Shown in pieces: positions 32,184 to 44,254 of a stretch of DNA of 64,000 nt. A program made the translations under genes and the position numbers. The stretch lies in the NCBI GenBank assembly GCA_021464415.1, contig CM038470.1:32354122-32418121 (forward strand), written 5' to 3'. Origin of the DNA: Lonicera japonica (lineage: Eukaryota > Streptophyta > Magnoliopsida > Dipsacales > Caprifoliaceae). Numbering within the stretch: the stretch's first letter is position 1; every line of letters starts with the position of its first letter. The notes under the pieces were generated by a model. That model saw nothing but the letters and a program-made list of their open reading frames with translations, ran no database searches and was not told the DNA's origin.

Positions 32184-33130
32184 ACTGTGACAACAAGATG
32201 GTGCGACAGGTGCCGACCCTGCCGCTCTTGGCAGTCTTAACATCACCTCTTTTGGCTGTGTCAGCAAGTACGAAGTCTTATCATAAAGACCTCTCGCTCT
32301 TGGCAGTCACTTACATGTCATACCTTCTAAGGGTGGCCAGGAGCGCCATTTCTCGGAAACCGTCATAAGGGAATATCTCCCGACATTCAGCCTTAGACTA
32401 TGTCAGCAAGATGGTGCGACAGGTGCCAACCCTACCGCTCTTGGTAGTCTCTAACTCAACCTTTTCATGCTGTGCCAGCAAGATGGTACGAGAGGTGCAG
32501 ACCCCCTACTCTTGGCAGTCGCTAACATATCATACCTTCCTTTCCCTTTAGGATGCGTTCCATGGGAATTTACAAGTCCACCCAGATTGTGTCAGCAAGA
32601 TGACGTCCTATCACGAGGACCAATCACTCTTGGCAATCTTAACACAACCTTTTCAGGCTGTGCCATCAAGATGGTGCGAGAGGTGCAGACCCCCCAAGCT
32701 TGGAAGTCGCTAACATATCATACCTTCATTTCCCTTTAGGATGCGTTCCATGGGAATTTACAAGTTAGCTTGTGTCAGCAAGATGACGTCCTATCACGAG
32801 GACCAATTAATCTTGGCAATCTTAACTCAACCTTTTCAGGCTGTGCCATCAAGATGGTGCGAGAGGTGCAGACCCCCCACTCTTGGCAGTCGCTAATATG
32901 ACATTCCTTCTGAGGGTGGCTAGGAGTGCCATTTCTTGGAAAACTATCATGACGGAATATCTCTTGATAGACAACCTCGGTTATGCCAGCAAGATGGTGC
33001 GATAGGTGCCGACCGAACTACTCTTGGTAACCAATAACATCCTCCCAAAAAATATGGAGTTTTACCACATGGTTATGCTAGCAAGATAGTGCGATAGGAG
33101 TAAAACCCGCTACTCTTGGTAACCACTTCT
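32184..33130 (+). repeat. Degenerate tandem array, ~180-220-bp period, in the element interior
   Basis: 'gtgccagcaagatggtgcga', 'aggtgc(c/a)gacc' and 'ctcttggcagtc' recur about every 180-220 bp (near 32187, 32403, 32468, 32658, 32839, 32985). A variant half-unit with 'gcaagatgacgtcctatcac' occurs near 32597 and 32778. It codes for nothing recognisable. Confidence 0.8.
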
Positions 33131-33589
33131 TCCCTAAAAGAATGGGAAATTTTATCACGATAAAGTCAAGAAGGTGTCATTCTAAAAGAATCTGAGTTCC
33201 AAAAACCTTTTTCAAAATACATTGCAAAGAATGAGAACTATTAACGAGAATAGCCTGGTCAGAGGGTGAATGGTAAGATTGGTGCATCCCACAAGCTGAG
33301 TACAAACACTGATTAACTCGAAAAATCTGAAGAAAGACTGAGATGGATTCCCTGAGGGTAGACGGGAGAATAGATTGATGTATCAGAGATAGCTTGGCCA
33401 AGAGGAAGGTCAACCGTGGATTACATTGCCCAAGGCACCACAAAATTCCCCTACCATGTGGGTACATTTCGATTCACAGATTTTCATGAATAAAACAACC
33501 AGTTGAGATTCACTAGAGAGTCGTGAATTGCTATCTTCTTATTATCGTCCCAGAATCCTTGCAAGCAAGAATCCCGGGACGAGAGGGTC

Positions 33590-34754
33590 TGTGAACACCC
33601 CAATCCACGACTCTCATGTGAACCTAACAAGCATTCCGCAGTCATCATGCATACAAGAGGCCATTAGGAAAAATCCTGATTTTCGAGCACGTTAGGAATA
33701 TACCACAACCTTTGTTGCCACTTCGCTTACTAGGACGGGGATCGACCCGTTAGAAAATTTAAGTTTTTTGATAGCCAGCCGCACGCCCCCCAACCGCACG
33801 GTTGGCTCCCAACCGTACGGTTGGTACTTTCCCTAGCCGCACGGTTGGCACCTAGCCGCACGACCCAACCGCACGACCCAGCCGCACGCCCTGTGGCTAC
33901 CCCTTGCGGTTGGCCTCTTTTGGAGCGTTTTTGGCGAGATTTTTGCTATAAATAGGACCCTTGGGCTCTCATTTGAGGACATCAACACTCAATAGTGTTT
34001 TTAGCAAGTAAAAACTCTGTCAAAATTATTAGAGAGTCATTTTGGAGGAATTCTAAGAGAAAATCTAGAGAGAGAAAGTTCTAGAGAGAGAAAGGAGCAA
34101 TCAAGGCAAGGTTCTTATTTCTTCTTCAAGCGCATCAGGTATATTTTCTACAACCCTCCTTAATTTCAGTACTGCATTTAATTTCACTTTTAATACAGAA
34201 AATTAGATAACTTGCAAAGAAGTTCATTGCTTTCAAAACAAATCCTTTCTAAGTTTTACAAGAAAACTAAAACTCGTTTTGACACGTTTTCAAAACAAAC
34301 AAAAAATACAAAAACAGTTTCCAAAAGAAAGGAACTATGAGACTCTAATTTCATTCTACGAATGAATACGTAGGTGCTCGCAAAGCTCGAGTCTGATTTC
34401 AAAATACCGTTTTAAATCAAACTTATTTGGAAAGGACTATTCTGAAAACTATTCAAACTACTTGCAAGATATCTAAAATAGGAATTATATACATGATCCA
34501 TTAAGAGACCGAAAGGGCGAATTGGGTGCCTAACACCTTCCCAATTTGTAACGTAGTTCCCGAACCCTAGCAAAGTATATTTTAAAACTCTGGTTTCAAA
34601 CGTATGAAAGATAATTCGTTTTCGAATTATCCTTTGTACGATCTTTTGTTTGTTTTCTCGAAAAACAAACTGGCGACTCTATAAAACACGTTTTTCAAAT
34701 AAAACGGAGAACGAGGACTCCTCTCCTCTCGGGTCGCGGGTCCGGATTCCCACA
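33590..34754 (+). repeat. 3' LTR of the gag-only element
   Basis: It starts TGTGAACACCCC after the purine-rich 'gggacgagagggtc' and ends CGGATTCCCACA. It contains TATAAATA at 33947-33954 and the same palindromes as the 5' LTR. Its 3' flank 'caacccgctaaataatttg' continues into the host repeat that at 5200 reads (inverted) 'aaaccccctaaacaatttg', which fixes this boundary. Confidence 0.9.
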
Positions 34755-36240
34755 CAACCCGCTAAATAATTTGATATATTACAATGCTATTTCATAGCAA
34801 ACAATCACTTTCTTCTGGAGAAAAAACTGATTCAAGGGGAAAAAGGGTCTTATAATTTACTTTATTTCATATATCACAGCAAGAATTGGAAGATCAGCTG
34901 CAGCTATCCTTTCAAGTGTCCTTTTCTTTTTGTTATTTTCAATTGAAAAGGAGACAAGAACACATCTATAATAATTATGGAAATGTAAATGAGGGGGTGA
35001 ATTTGCTCTTTTATAAAAACTGTACTCTAATTGTTTTTTCCGGTTAAGATCCTACTCTATTTGGACTTTAGGTTATGAATTTTTATCCCACTCAAATTCC
35101 TGCTCATCACTTTTAGCTTTTATAACATAACGATTCCAATTGTTTCAGATTTCACTAGTTATTAGAGCTTGTGAATTGAAGAAATGATTTGTGCATAGTA
35201 TCAGTTTGGATTTCATCAATATGTGTGTGCTTGCTAATCTATACTTGCTTCTTTTTTCCCCCAGGAATATTATGTGTATATAATTCTTATTGTAGCTTGG
35301 ATTTACAAAGAGAAAATTAAGTCAAGCAACAACCAAATATTCAACAGTCCTTGCCTTCACTGTGGAACCCAGCCGTTGACAGCTTGAAATTCTTCGAGTG
35401 CAACAATTTGGGATATTGTGAAAGCTGGTAATATGAAATGGTCCTTTGGCAAAATAGTCCAATAGTTTCAGAGTGTTACTCACTTCAAGCTAAAAGAAAA
35501 AGGCGGTAACTGTTCGACTAAAAATTTCATAAACACTGTTAACCAAAATTATAATAGCCCAATGAAAACTAAAGCAATACTTGATAACCCCTCACCCAAA
35601 ACAGGCTTTTTCAATATTTATGCTCAATAAAAGTGTCACATAAGAACAAATACTTCACTCAGATCTTAGCTGCCACAATACTTGAACAAATATTTTCTTC
35701 CTACACCTTCAAAATGTCGATCTCACGATTGAGCTTACGAAAAGTGCGTTGAGAACATAAAATCCCACATTGGAAATGATGGGTCTCATAATTGGTTTCA
35801 GCTAGGAGCTTCAAATCATATGAATTTATGCATACGTATAAACAATCTTGTATAAAATAAGTCTGTTTGAGATATATGAAAAGGGAAAGTAGGAACATTT
35901 GTTGTGCTCGCAACTCATAGCGGCATACGCGTATTTTTGGAGGGATCTTTTTTGTAGAGATCTCCCACAATCTTAGTTAAAATATTTCACAATATTTGGT
36001 TTTGTATCTGTGGTAATTCCTTTTAGAACTGCAAATTTTATACCCTACAACTTGTTTTATTATGTTGATTGGTTGATTACTTGTAAAGTTAATTGGTTGA
36101 TTTGAGTATTTCAACACAATTAACTCAAAGACAACATAATAAATACATTAAAATGTTGGTTTCATCCTGTTATGAGTCATTTTCAGGATCATAAACACAA
36201 CAAAAAGGATGCAAAGAATTTGTACAAATTAGAATGAAGC
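34755..36240 (+). repeat. Middle copy of the HAD-flank repeat, without the HAD exon
   Basis: 34760-35900 is the reverse complement of 4160-5230. It ends before the HAD exon, and 35930-35970 instead resembles the 'gagggatct…agagatctc' ends seen elsewhere. The 89-codon minus frame at 35701-35970 lies in this duplicated non-coding flank and I do not accept it as a gene. 35990-36240 shows nothing recognised. Confidence 0.6.
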
Positions 36241-36253
36241 AATTCAAAGAAAC

Positions 36254-36389
36254 ATACTTACCTAGATGAGGTCAATGGGTGATCAAAGAGACTTCCATTG
36301 CATTTTGGAAGGGCACTCCCCTAGGGTTTACCAAAGTGGCGGAACCCACATCATAATTTGTGATTGTGGGGGCCTATGTGTTTACGCCA
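36254..36389 (+). pseudogene. U1 snRNA pseudogene cut by an LTR insertion
   Basis: It starts ATACTTACCTAGATGAGG. About 22 nt around stem-loop I/II are deleted ('gtgatcaaagagacttccattg'). The Sm site CATAATTTGTG and the start of the terminal stem (GTGGGGGCCTATG) are kept. At 36390 an LTR begins, and the end of U1 resumes after it at 39726 ('tgcccc'). No USE or TATA box is seen upstream. Confidence 0.8.
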
Positions 36390-39300
36390 TGTGACGGCCC
36401 AAATCCTATTTAGAGGTTTTCACCTCCGGGACCGGTTTGTCATGGTTGCCATATGCTGATGGTGGGTGATATTAAAATTTTATGAATGAATTTAAATTAG
36501 TTATTTTAATTAAGAAAAGTACATCTTAGATTTTAGAAAAATTAGGCATGGTTTACTCTGTTTTATTAATATCCAAGACCTGTATAAGTTACACTCTATC
36601 AAATCATTTTTCAAATAAAACTCGATCATAAGATTCATATCAATGAAAAGGTCTATTCCATCAATGTAGTTCTTAAAATATTAAACAATTAACTACAATT
36701 TACCATGATTAATATTACATCGTCTCTTTAATTACACAAATCTTTTGTGAAGCAAAAGTTTACTTAATACAAAAAGGATCAACTTAAAATTATAGAAGTG
36801 AAATCAAGTCGTCCCTCCAAGGGAGATTAACACAGTTCCAAGGTCATCAGAGGTAAATAAACTCTAATGTGCGCCAACGCAATGAGTGTACCTACAAAAC
36901 TATTTTGGAAAATGGGAATGAGCCAAACACGGGCTCATTGGGAACTAAAAAGTTTTTCTACAAAAATACAACAAGTTAAGCACACACCACGTGAAATATA
37001 AAAAATAATAGAAAGCCACGAAATGCATATAACGTAATCCTTATATGTATACCATATACATATATATAATACTATACCAAAATACCATGTAGCCATATAT
37101 TGAAACTAGTGATACATAGTATGTACAACATATGATATCTCCCCCTAAAGGAAATTAGTATACGTAAACCATATACGTAAAATATAATTCAAATCCAACC
37201 AAAGGATGATAAATAAGTATAGGCACCCATATATCTACCATACGATGTGTCCTCCCATAGGACTCACATCTCGCTTTTCATGGTTAGAACCACGAGGCAG
37301 GAGAGCCCGAAAATAGAATTGTCCTCCAAGGACGTATAGTCAACCATCTAGGATTTAAATCTATTGTGCACAGTTGATAGCCCCCATGTCTCGGGTATTT
37401 CTGCTCCCACAGCGGGGACCCCCTACTACAGTCCACCTAGTGGTAAGCCCCAAGGCTAAGTAAATCATGTAACCACACAGGCTATGTCCCCCAAAGACAA
37501 ACATATCATGTAGCTACCAAGGCTAAGATAGTAAGGGTAACTAACCAAATGGTACAATATGGTGCCAAATCGTAAAAAATATATAAATCTTAAACCGATT
37601 AAGATATTAAGTATATAAGTGTCAAAAGCTAACCATTAGCTATATAGATTTATAAATACACGAGATATGTATCAAAAGAAAAGAATGCGTAAATATACTT
37701 ATGTATTCAAGCTAGGTGGGAAAATCCATCAACAACAATAATATCACAGTTTAAATAAGTATATCCATATATCTTATAGGATACTCACACCATATATTAT
37801 CAATAATCGCAGCTTAATTAGCACAACTAGCTCATGATTTAAATCTCATAATTTATCTCTTTGTCATTAGTTCTATTACTAGAAGAGGCTTATCCTTGTG
37901 ATCATTTTATACATATGATGTGACCGTTGTATATATGCGAAGTGTATAACCAACAATATAAGCTTTTCAACATTACCATATCCATATAGTAATGATGTTC
38001 ACAAGGAACACATATTATACCTTTAGTATTTTGTATAAAGTTTCATGTATAGTTTCATTCGAAATAATTCAACTTGATGAGTTACTTACAAATTCCTTAG
38101 TAAATACATCTCAATAACTCACATAACGTTTGGACATCATTATCATAAATGATAGGAGTGAAGTTATACAAAAAATTCACAAGAAATCAATTCTAAGACT
38201 ATGTTCCAAAATATAGTGATAACATTGACGAAAATGTGGACTTTTACCAAATCTTTGCATATAACAATTGGCATATGTACATCATCTCCATCTCGTTCAA
38301 ATGGTTTATAGTTCATTTCTAGTACTACATAATCACAAATTTCTACAATCTATAACATTTATACTAAGCATGGGCATTTTCTTAAAAACTAGTAACAATG
38401 GTTATTGAATTGAGGATTTTTAGCCCAAATCATAAATTGGGTGTGTATAAACTGAATTAATTGTTGTAATAGGTTATATTCAACATAAATAACAATATTA
38501 TATCATCAATTGAAGGTTAAGAACACTCAAACTCAATGCATGCAATACAAACCCTAGGTTCTTAGCAAACCCCCCCAATATTTAGTCAAATTTCTAGATG
38601 CAACACATATTAGTAATAAAAACGAATTTATGCTATTGATCCCACCTGATTTGAAGCTTTAACACAAGTTTTGAGAAGGTTGATGATGATTTAAGTGGTT
38701 GGAGCAACTCCCATTCGAGCCCTTCAAACTGCCATGGTGATAGAATGAAGTGGAAGAAGATAAATACTGTTGATTCTAGCCAATTCGGGAACTAATCTTG
38801 TAAAACCCTCACAAATCTCTTAAAAATCTCCCAAAACTTCCATAGAGGAGCTCTCAAGTGTGTGATAGGTATTATTCACGAAATGGGACTGATTTTGGGA
38901 TTTTAGAGTGTTAAAAATTGGGTTCAAACGAGCTAGTTCGGGTCAACCCGACTAGCCAAATATTTCTAGTGCACTGTTTGTTTTTTGGGCATAATGTTTT
39001 GCTTGAACTCCAATTTAAATGATCTTTATATCAACGAAAAAAGGACTCAAAGCCCTACAACTTTTCTATTTAGAGTTTCCCTAAATTATGAACAAAAAAA
39101 ATACCATAAATGCATTGAAGCCAGAAATCCGCCAAATCACTGTAAATTCGGATATGAGTAGATTGGTTAATTGGCTTACTTTGCACTCAGTTATGACCCG
39201 TAGGAAGAAAGAATTGGATTTTCATTAAAACACAAAAGTTGTAGGTGAGAAAGAAATCTATCCGAAGGTTCAAACGGTGACTCATTTGGACATCGGACAA

Positions 39301-39725
39301 GAAAGTTACGGCCTTTCAAAGTTGGCCAAAAACTCATTTCGCCAAAACCTCAATTATCACCGTTAGCCGACCAAATTCAACTACAACCATCCAAAATGCG
39401 TTTCAACCATGCATGTAATATGTTTAATATGACTTGTGGGAAGTGTTCGGGTCATCAAATATGTCCATAACCAAATTCGAGTACCCAAAGCTATGTTTAA
39501 GGGTAAAATAGAAGTAAGGGGTGATTAACACCTATAATTCGATAAGGACCACTCGAGTAGCAAAATGATCATCCATCCATATTCAATTAAGATATTGAAA
39601 CATACTCGAGGTTTGGAAACCACACAATTCTACTTGGAACCAAAAATCACTAGCCAAAGCGTGCTTATCCAATAAATCAACTTATCAAGGAAAATTAATA
39701 AGCAAACTAAACACGAGGTGTTACA
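36390..39725 (+). mobile_element. Solo long LTR inserted in a U1 pseudogene
   Basis: The 3,336-bp sequence begins TGTGACGGCCCAAATCC and ends GAGGTGTTACA. It is a full-length reference for the LTR family scattered through the window. Flanks CGCCA and TGCCC agree at three of five positions, consistent with a decayed target duplication within the GC-rich U1 3' stem. No coding frame. Confidence 0.85.
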
Positions 39726-40585
39726 TGCCCCTACCTATTATAGATCCAAATTTTGTTCTTTATATAGGAATTTATAAATTTAAGTGGTAGACTTTGAAAA
39801 TGAGTATTTATACCTTGAGGATGTGTGTTTTCTTTTAGAAGCTGAACATGCTATGCATTACACCGAAGTAAAAAGACAAATCACATAGGAAAATTGCATA
39901 TCTTGAAACAACTTTGTGTATCTTGGCTATGCAAGTCAACATTAATCAAGGCACGAATATTGATTTCAAATTGTCAGTTTTGACAATTATTGTAAAATTC
40001 ACTTTGCTTGGACAAGTCAACATATATCGAGACGGAAATAATGATACAATCATTGCATTTCAAAATACAAGCTGTGGTTTGAATTAAGGGAGAAGGGGAA
40101 AGGAGTAATGCTTCACGACCAGGTCTTTATCAAGTGTGAACATAATTGTTTGTGGGTCAGATCCCCTTTCATCTTAGTTTAGATGTTCTCTCTAGCTGCT
40201 CTAGAAATACATAAATTTATTTCAAATCTTAGGAATAGAGGGCATGCCTAATTTTTCTAGTAATTAATTCGTTGTTCCTTTTTCATTCTTCGTGGGTTGC
40301 CCAAACATTGCTTTTCCCTTCTCACCGGCCATACTATTAGGGTCCTCCATCATCGTCTTTGTGCTGAACTATTGCATTGACCTAGGGTATGCCACTAAAT
40401 CATAGTTGTAATGTTAAAATTGCCCCTTCTTGAAAATCAGCAAGATCAACTTACCATAACGTCTAAAACATTTTAGTGGAACTATGGACAAACCATGTTT
40501 AGCCTCATGGACTAAATTTCTCATACTATCATTATGGTAGAGCTTGAAAATGTTCTCATGAGCGCGTTATACAAAAAGAAAAGAA
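39726..40585. other. Intergenic with a possible U2 3' fragment
   Basis: Starts with the last bases of the split U1. 40330-40397 ('ggtcctccat…cgtctttgtg…actattgcattgacctag') has spaced similarity to the 3' third of U2. This is too decayed to be firm. The rest shows nothing recognised. Confidence 0.35.
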
Positions 40586-40819
40586 AATAACAACAACAAC
40601 AACAACAACAACAACAATAATAATAATAAATCCCTTACTATATTGTGTGCGTTTGGCTAGTTTATGCCTACAAACGAAACGAAAGAAAAATAAATCCCTT
40701 ACTATATTGTGTGTGTTTGGCTAGTTTATGCCTACAAAAGAAACGAAAGAAAAATAAATCCCTTACTATATTGTGTGTGTTTGGCTAGTTTATGCCAACA
40801 AACGAAATGAAAGAAAAAC
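40586..40819. repeat. (CAA)n/(TAA)n microsatellite and three 64-bp tandem copies
   Basis: A CAA run (about 40588-40618) leads into TAA repeats. Then 64-bp units begin at 40628, 40692 and 40756 ('aaatcccttactatattgtg…'), nearly identical to one another. Confidence 0.95.
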
Positions 40820-40884
40820 TAAAACAATTGCTAAATAAAGCTTAGCAAATTAAAAGGGAAACCATGAAGGTTGCTAAAAGAACT

Positions 40885-43031
40885 TCTGACGCTTCAAATC
40901 CCGTTTAGAGGTTTTCACCTCCGAGATCGGTTTGTCACGGGTACCGTATGCGATGGCAGGTGATGTTAAAACTTTAAAAATTAATTTAAACCATTTAGTT
41001 TAATTAAGGACACTGCATCTTTGATTTTTAGGAAAATTTGGCATGGTTTACTCTATTTTATCAATATCTAAGACCTGTATAAGTGACACTTCAGCAAATT
41101 ATTTCTCAAATAAAACTCGATCACAATCTTCATAACAAAGAATAAAGTCAACTGCATCAATGTAGTTCTCAAAAGAGTAAAGAATCAACTACAATTTACC
41201 ATAATTAATATTACGTTGCCTCTTCAATTACATAAATCAATTATTAAACAATTTTTACCTAATACAAATGAAATAAACTTAAAGTTACACATATAGTCGT
41301 CCCTCCAAGATAGACCAACACAGTTCTGGGATCATCAGATGTAACTAAATTATAATGCTCGCCAACCCAGAGAGTGTACCTGCAAAACTGTTTTGAAAAC
41401 GGGAGTGAGCCAAATACGAGTTCAGTGAGAACTATAAAAGTTTTTCTATAAAAATACAACTAGTCAAGCACACATTACATGCAATATATAAAATAATATA
41501 AAGCCACAAGATGCATATAACTTCTTATATGTATGCCATATACATATGTACTATACTAAAATACTATGAAGGCATATACTAAAACTAATGGTAGATATCT
41601 CTCCCCTCCCCTCCCCTCCCCCCGCCCCCCCAAAGGAAATTAATATACATAAAATATATTTGTGAAATAGTATCCAAATCCAACCAAAGGATAATAAACT
41701 AGGCACCCATATTTCTGTCACACGATATGTCCTCCCATAAGACTTATATCTCACTTTTCATGGCTAAAACTATGAGGCGGGAGAGCCCAAAAATAAAATC
41801 GTCCGCCAAATAGTCTTGATTATAGCCACTTATATTTAAACGTTTTTGAATTAATTGGACAGTTACAACTATTCATCAAATTTCAAAATGGAGAAGGAAA
41901 AAAAGTAATTTTTTTATGAAAAGCTAGGTCCTTGCGCTTGTGTGCGTGAGGTAGGCACCTTGAGAGTCAAGAAGCTTTTCAAGCTCATAAGGTGTAATGC
42001 CTTATAAACCCACAAAGTTTCAATGTGGGATACAAGAATTCTCATTTAACTCTCCATTTTCCATTTCAAATAACTCGCTTTGGGTGACAATTTTGCATTT
42101 ACCCCATATTCATTTTGAGCAAATAAGTATACCATTTCGATGTACTCGCGGAGGAGAACACGAATCCATAATAATCTTTCAAAATCGATCATTCTATTTC
42201 AAATAAATTTTCACTAAAATTAGCAAAAAATTTGGGTCAAAACGAGTTGGCTTGGGTCAACTCAATTGGCCAACTATTTCTGGCGCATTATTCGTATTTT
42301 GGGCATAACTTTTCATTCGAAACTCCGATTTGGATAATCTTTATATCAACGAAAAGAGAACTTAAAGTTCTACAACTTTTATTTTTAGAGTTTCTCCAAA
42401 TTCTGAACGAAAAAATACCAGTAATTCATTGAAGATAGCAGTCTGCCAAATCACTGCAAATTCGGATATGAGCATATTGGTTAGTTGGCTTAATTTGCGC
42501 TCCATTATGATAGGTAAGAAGCAAGAATTAGATTCTAGTCAAAACACAAAAGTTGTAGACGGGAAAAAAATCTATCCAAAAGGTTCAAACGGTGACTAAT
42601 TTTGACATTGAATGAGAAAGTTAGGGCTTTTCCAAGTTGGCAAAAACTCAATTATCACATTTAGCCTATCAAATCCAACCACGGCCATCCGAAATGCATT
42701 GTAACCATGCCCGCATATGTAATATGATTAATATGACTTGCGGGAAGTGTTTGGCTCATAAAAATAAACCTATAACCAAATTTGACTACCCAAAGTTACG
42801 ATTAAAGGTAAAATACAACTATGGAGTGATTAAATCCTTTGTTTTAATAAGGACTACCCGAATAGAAAAACGATCATTCAGCAGATGTAATTCAGCTATT
42901 GAAACCTGGTTGAGGTGTTAGAGCCGTAAAATTTCACTCAGAACTAAAAATACAAGTCAAAGCGACATTAATCAATAAATAAAACTTAGGAAGGAAAATT
43001 AACGGATAAACTAAACACAATGTGTTACAGA
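40885..43031 (+). mobile_element. Long LTR with internal rearrangement
   Basis: It starts TCTGACGCTTCAAATCCCG (degenerate TGTGACGCCCC) and ends ATGTGTTACA at 43031. Positions 40885-41830 and 42227-43031 match the first and last parts of 36390-39725. The middle is replaced by 41840-42226, which includes a hAT-derived piece (41980-42215, similar to 10385-10575). Non-coding. Confidence 0.75.
41601..41631 (-). repeat. C-rich tract (G-rich on the minus strand)
   Basis: Consecutive runs of C4, C4, C4, C6 and C7 separated by single bases. Sister LTRs have only a short C5-C7 run here (37142, 51026), so the tract expanded in this copy. Confidence 0.9.
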
Positions 43032-43243
43032 ACATGACTTGGCCTTTTAATTAATATAATAACCATTTTGCAAATGAGAACTTGCTATCTTCTTGTTCAT
43101 TCTAGTTATGTCAGTTTTCCTTCAGACGATAAATAGAAATCTAGAAAAATAACTTGTATCACAAAGAATATAATCACATGCTTGAGGAATATACAAAGAA
43201 TCCTCCTAGGTAGAGGACTTGAGAACCATATTTTGTGGTCTAA

Positions 43244-43565
43244 GGCCTCGTTTGGTTCACGGAAGGGAAATCAATTCCCTTATCTTTCCCATGGAGGTAG
43301 GAAACTAAATTTCCTGTCAAGTTTCCTTTCTTGTCTTTGGTAAAGCATGGAAAATATTTAGGTAATGCTATTATTGTCCAAATTTTTTGTAATAAATGCT
43401 TGGAAATCACATGGGAAAATCAATCACATATGTTTTGAGAGGAATGATTTTACCCCCTACTTTCCCCTCTCTCGGGAAAGTATTTCCGGAATTTGTGCTT
43501 GCCAAACAAAGGAAAGGAAAGACTTTCCTTTCCCGAGTACTAAAATCCGTGAACCAAACAAGGCC
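43244..43565. mobile_element. Tourist-like MITE with TAA target duplication
   Basis: The ends GGCCTCGTTTGGTTCACGGA and, in reverse complement, GGCCTTGTTTGGTTCACGGA form ~20-bp inverted repeats. TAA flanks both sides (43241-43243, 43566-43568). At 322 bp with a 3-bp TWA duplication it fits PIF/Harbinger Tourist MITEs. The overlapping short open frames on both strands are not genes. It lies 66 bp upstream of the U2 USE. Confidence 0.9.
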
Positions 43566-43631
43566 TAAGGGAAGCAAAGTAGAGAGACATAAGAAACAAT
43601 TTGAAGGGTGACCCAAAAGAAGGCCAAAGAA

Positions 43632-43684
43632 GTCCCACATTGGTTAGTTATGAAAGAATAGTGGGCAAAGCTTAGGTATAATAG
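43632..43684 (+). promoter_or_regulatory. USE and TATA box of the intact U2 gene
   Basis: GTCCCACATTG at 43632-43642 and TATAATAG at 43677-43684 are separated by 34 bp. The TATA box is 25-32 bp before the RNA start. In plants a spacing of ~33-34 bp specifies RNA polymerase II, and about 10 bp less specifies Pol III. Confidence 0.9.
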
Positions 43685-43708
43685 GGAGATGAAGAGATTG
43701 TTCAAGGC

Positions 43709-43904
43709 ATACCTTTCTCGGCCTTTTGGCTAAGATCAAGTGTAGTATCTGTTCTTATCAGTTTAATATCTAATATGTGAGCCATCGGCTTACACGATAT
43801 TAAATTAATTTTTTTAAGGGGAGGATCCACCACAATAGCTTGCTATTGGGATCCTCAAGTGTCGCTCTTGCATTGCACTATTGGAAGAGCTTGGCGCACC
43901 CTAC
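43709..43904 (+). ncRNA. U2 small nuclear RNA gene, apparently functional
   Basis: U2 snRNA pairs with the intron branch site in the spliceosome. The RNA starts ATACCTTTCTCGGCC. It carries the branch-point-recognition segment GTAGTATCTGTTC (from 43742), stem-loop IIa (TTTAATATC…GATATTAAA), a T-rich Sm site (~43806-43815) and two 3' stem-loops, ending GCTTGGCGCACCC. The length of ~196 nt is normal for plant U2. An AGTAAAT just downstream (43913) resembles the plant snRNA 3' box AGTNNAA. This is the best-preserved of the window's U2 copies. Confidence 0.93.
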
Positions 43905-44181
43905 CAAATCAAAGTAAATTTAGTTTTGTATGCATTCTTGATTTGTTTTCCAAAAAAAAAAAATACAATTGAAGCGGGGGTCTCCCTTTTTTGTGATTTG
44001 TTTGTTGCTTTTTTGGGGTTCTATGCTAATTAATCCAACAAGATTCTATCAAAGTTTGTCAATGTTCGTCATGATAATTTACTCGTAAAATGATCAAAAG
44101 AATAATTCCTAAACAATATGATCACAGTCTGAAGTAGTGTGTCTATCTAATGCTATTTCGCTTTGTTGAGAGGTTGTTATT

Positions 44182-44230
44182 GTCCCACATCGAAATGTAT
44201 GAGAGGGAAGGTGAAAGATAGTGTATAAAA
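44182..44230 (+). promoter_or_regulatory. Perfect USE and TATA box of the mini-U1
   Basis: GTCCCACATCG at 44182-44192 matches the plant consensus exactly, followed 31 bp later by TATAAAA at 44224-44230, with the RNA start 25 bp after that. Confidence 0.9.
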
Positions 44231-44254
44231 TAGAATGCACTACCATGGTATAAC

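Larger units (their letters stand above)
25321..34754 (+). mobile_element. Gag-only Gypsy LTR retrotransposon (Ogre/Tat-type, TR-GAG-like)
   Basis: Two related LTRs (25321-26484 and 33590-34754) enclose a 7.1-kb interior. The interior holds a primer-binding site of the Ogre/Tat type, a gag reading frame, and then ~4.3 kb without any protease, reverse transcriptase, RNase H or integrase. This is the TR-GAG organisation described in plants: non-autonomous, with Gag kept. The two LTRs differ by many substitutions and indels, so the insertion is old. I see no target-site duplication (AGGGA on the left, CAACC on the right). Confidence 0.85.

Noticed and set aside
35701..35970. 89-codon minus-strand frame
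   Set aside because: Sits in the triplicated HAD flank. The corresponding positions in the other copies are not open.
40105..40170. Possible U1 fragment ('cataattgtttgtgggtcag')
   Set aside because: Only one short resemblance to the U1 Sm region, with no flanking U1 structure.
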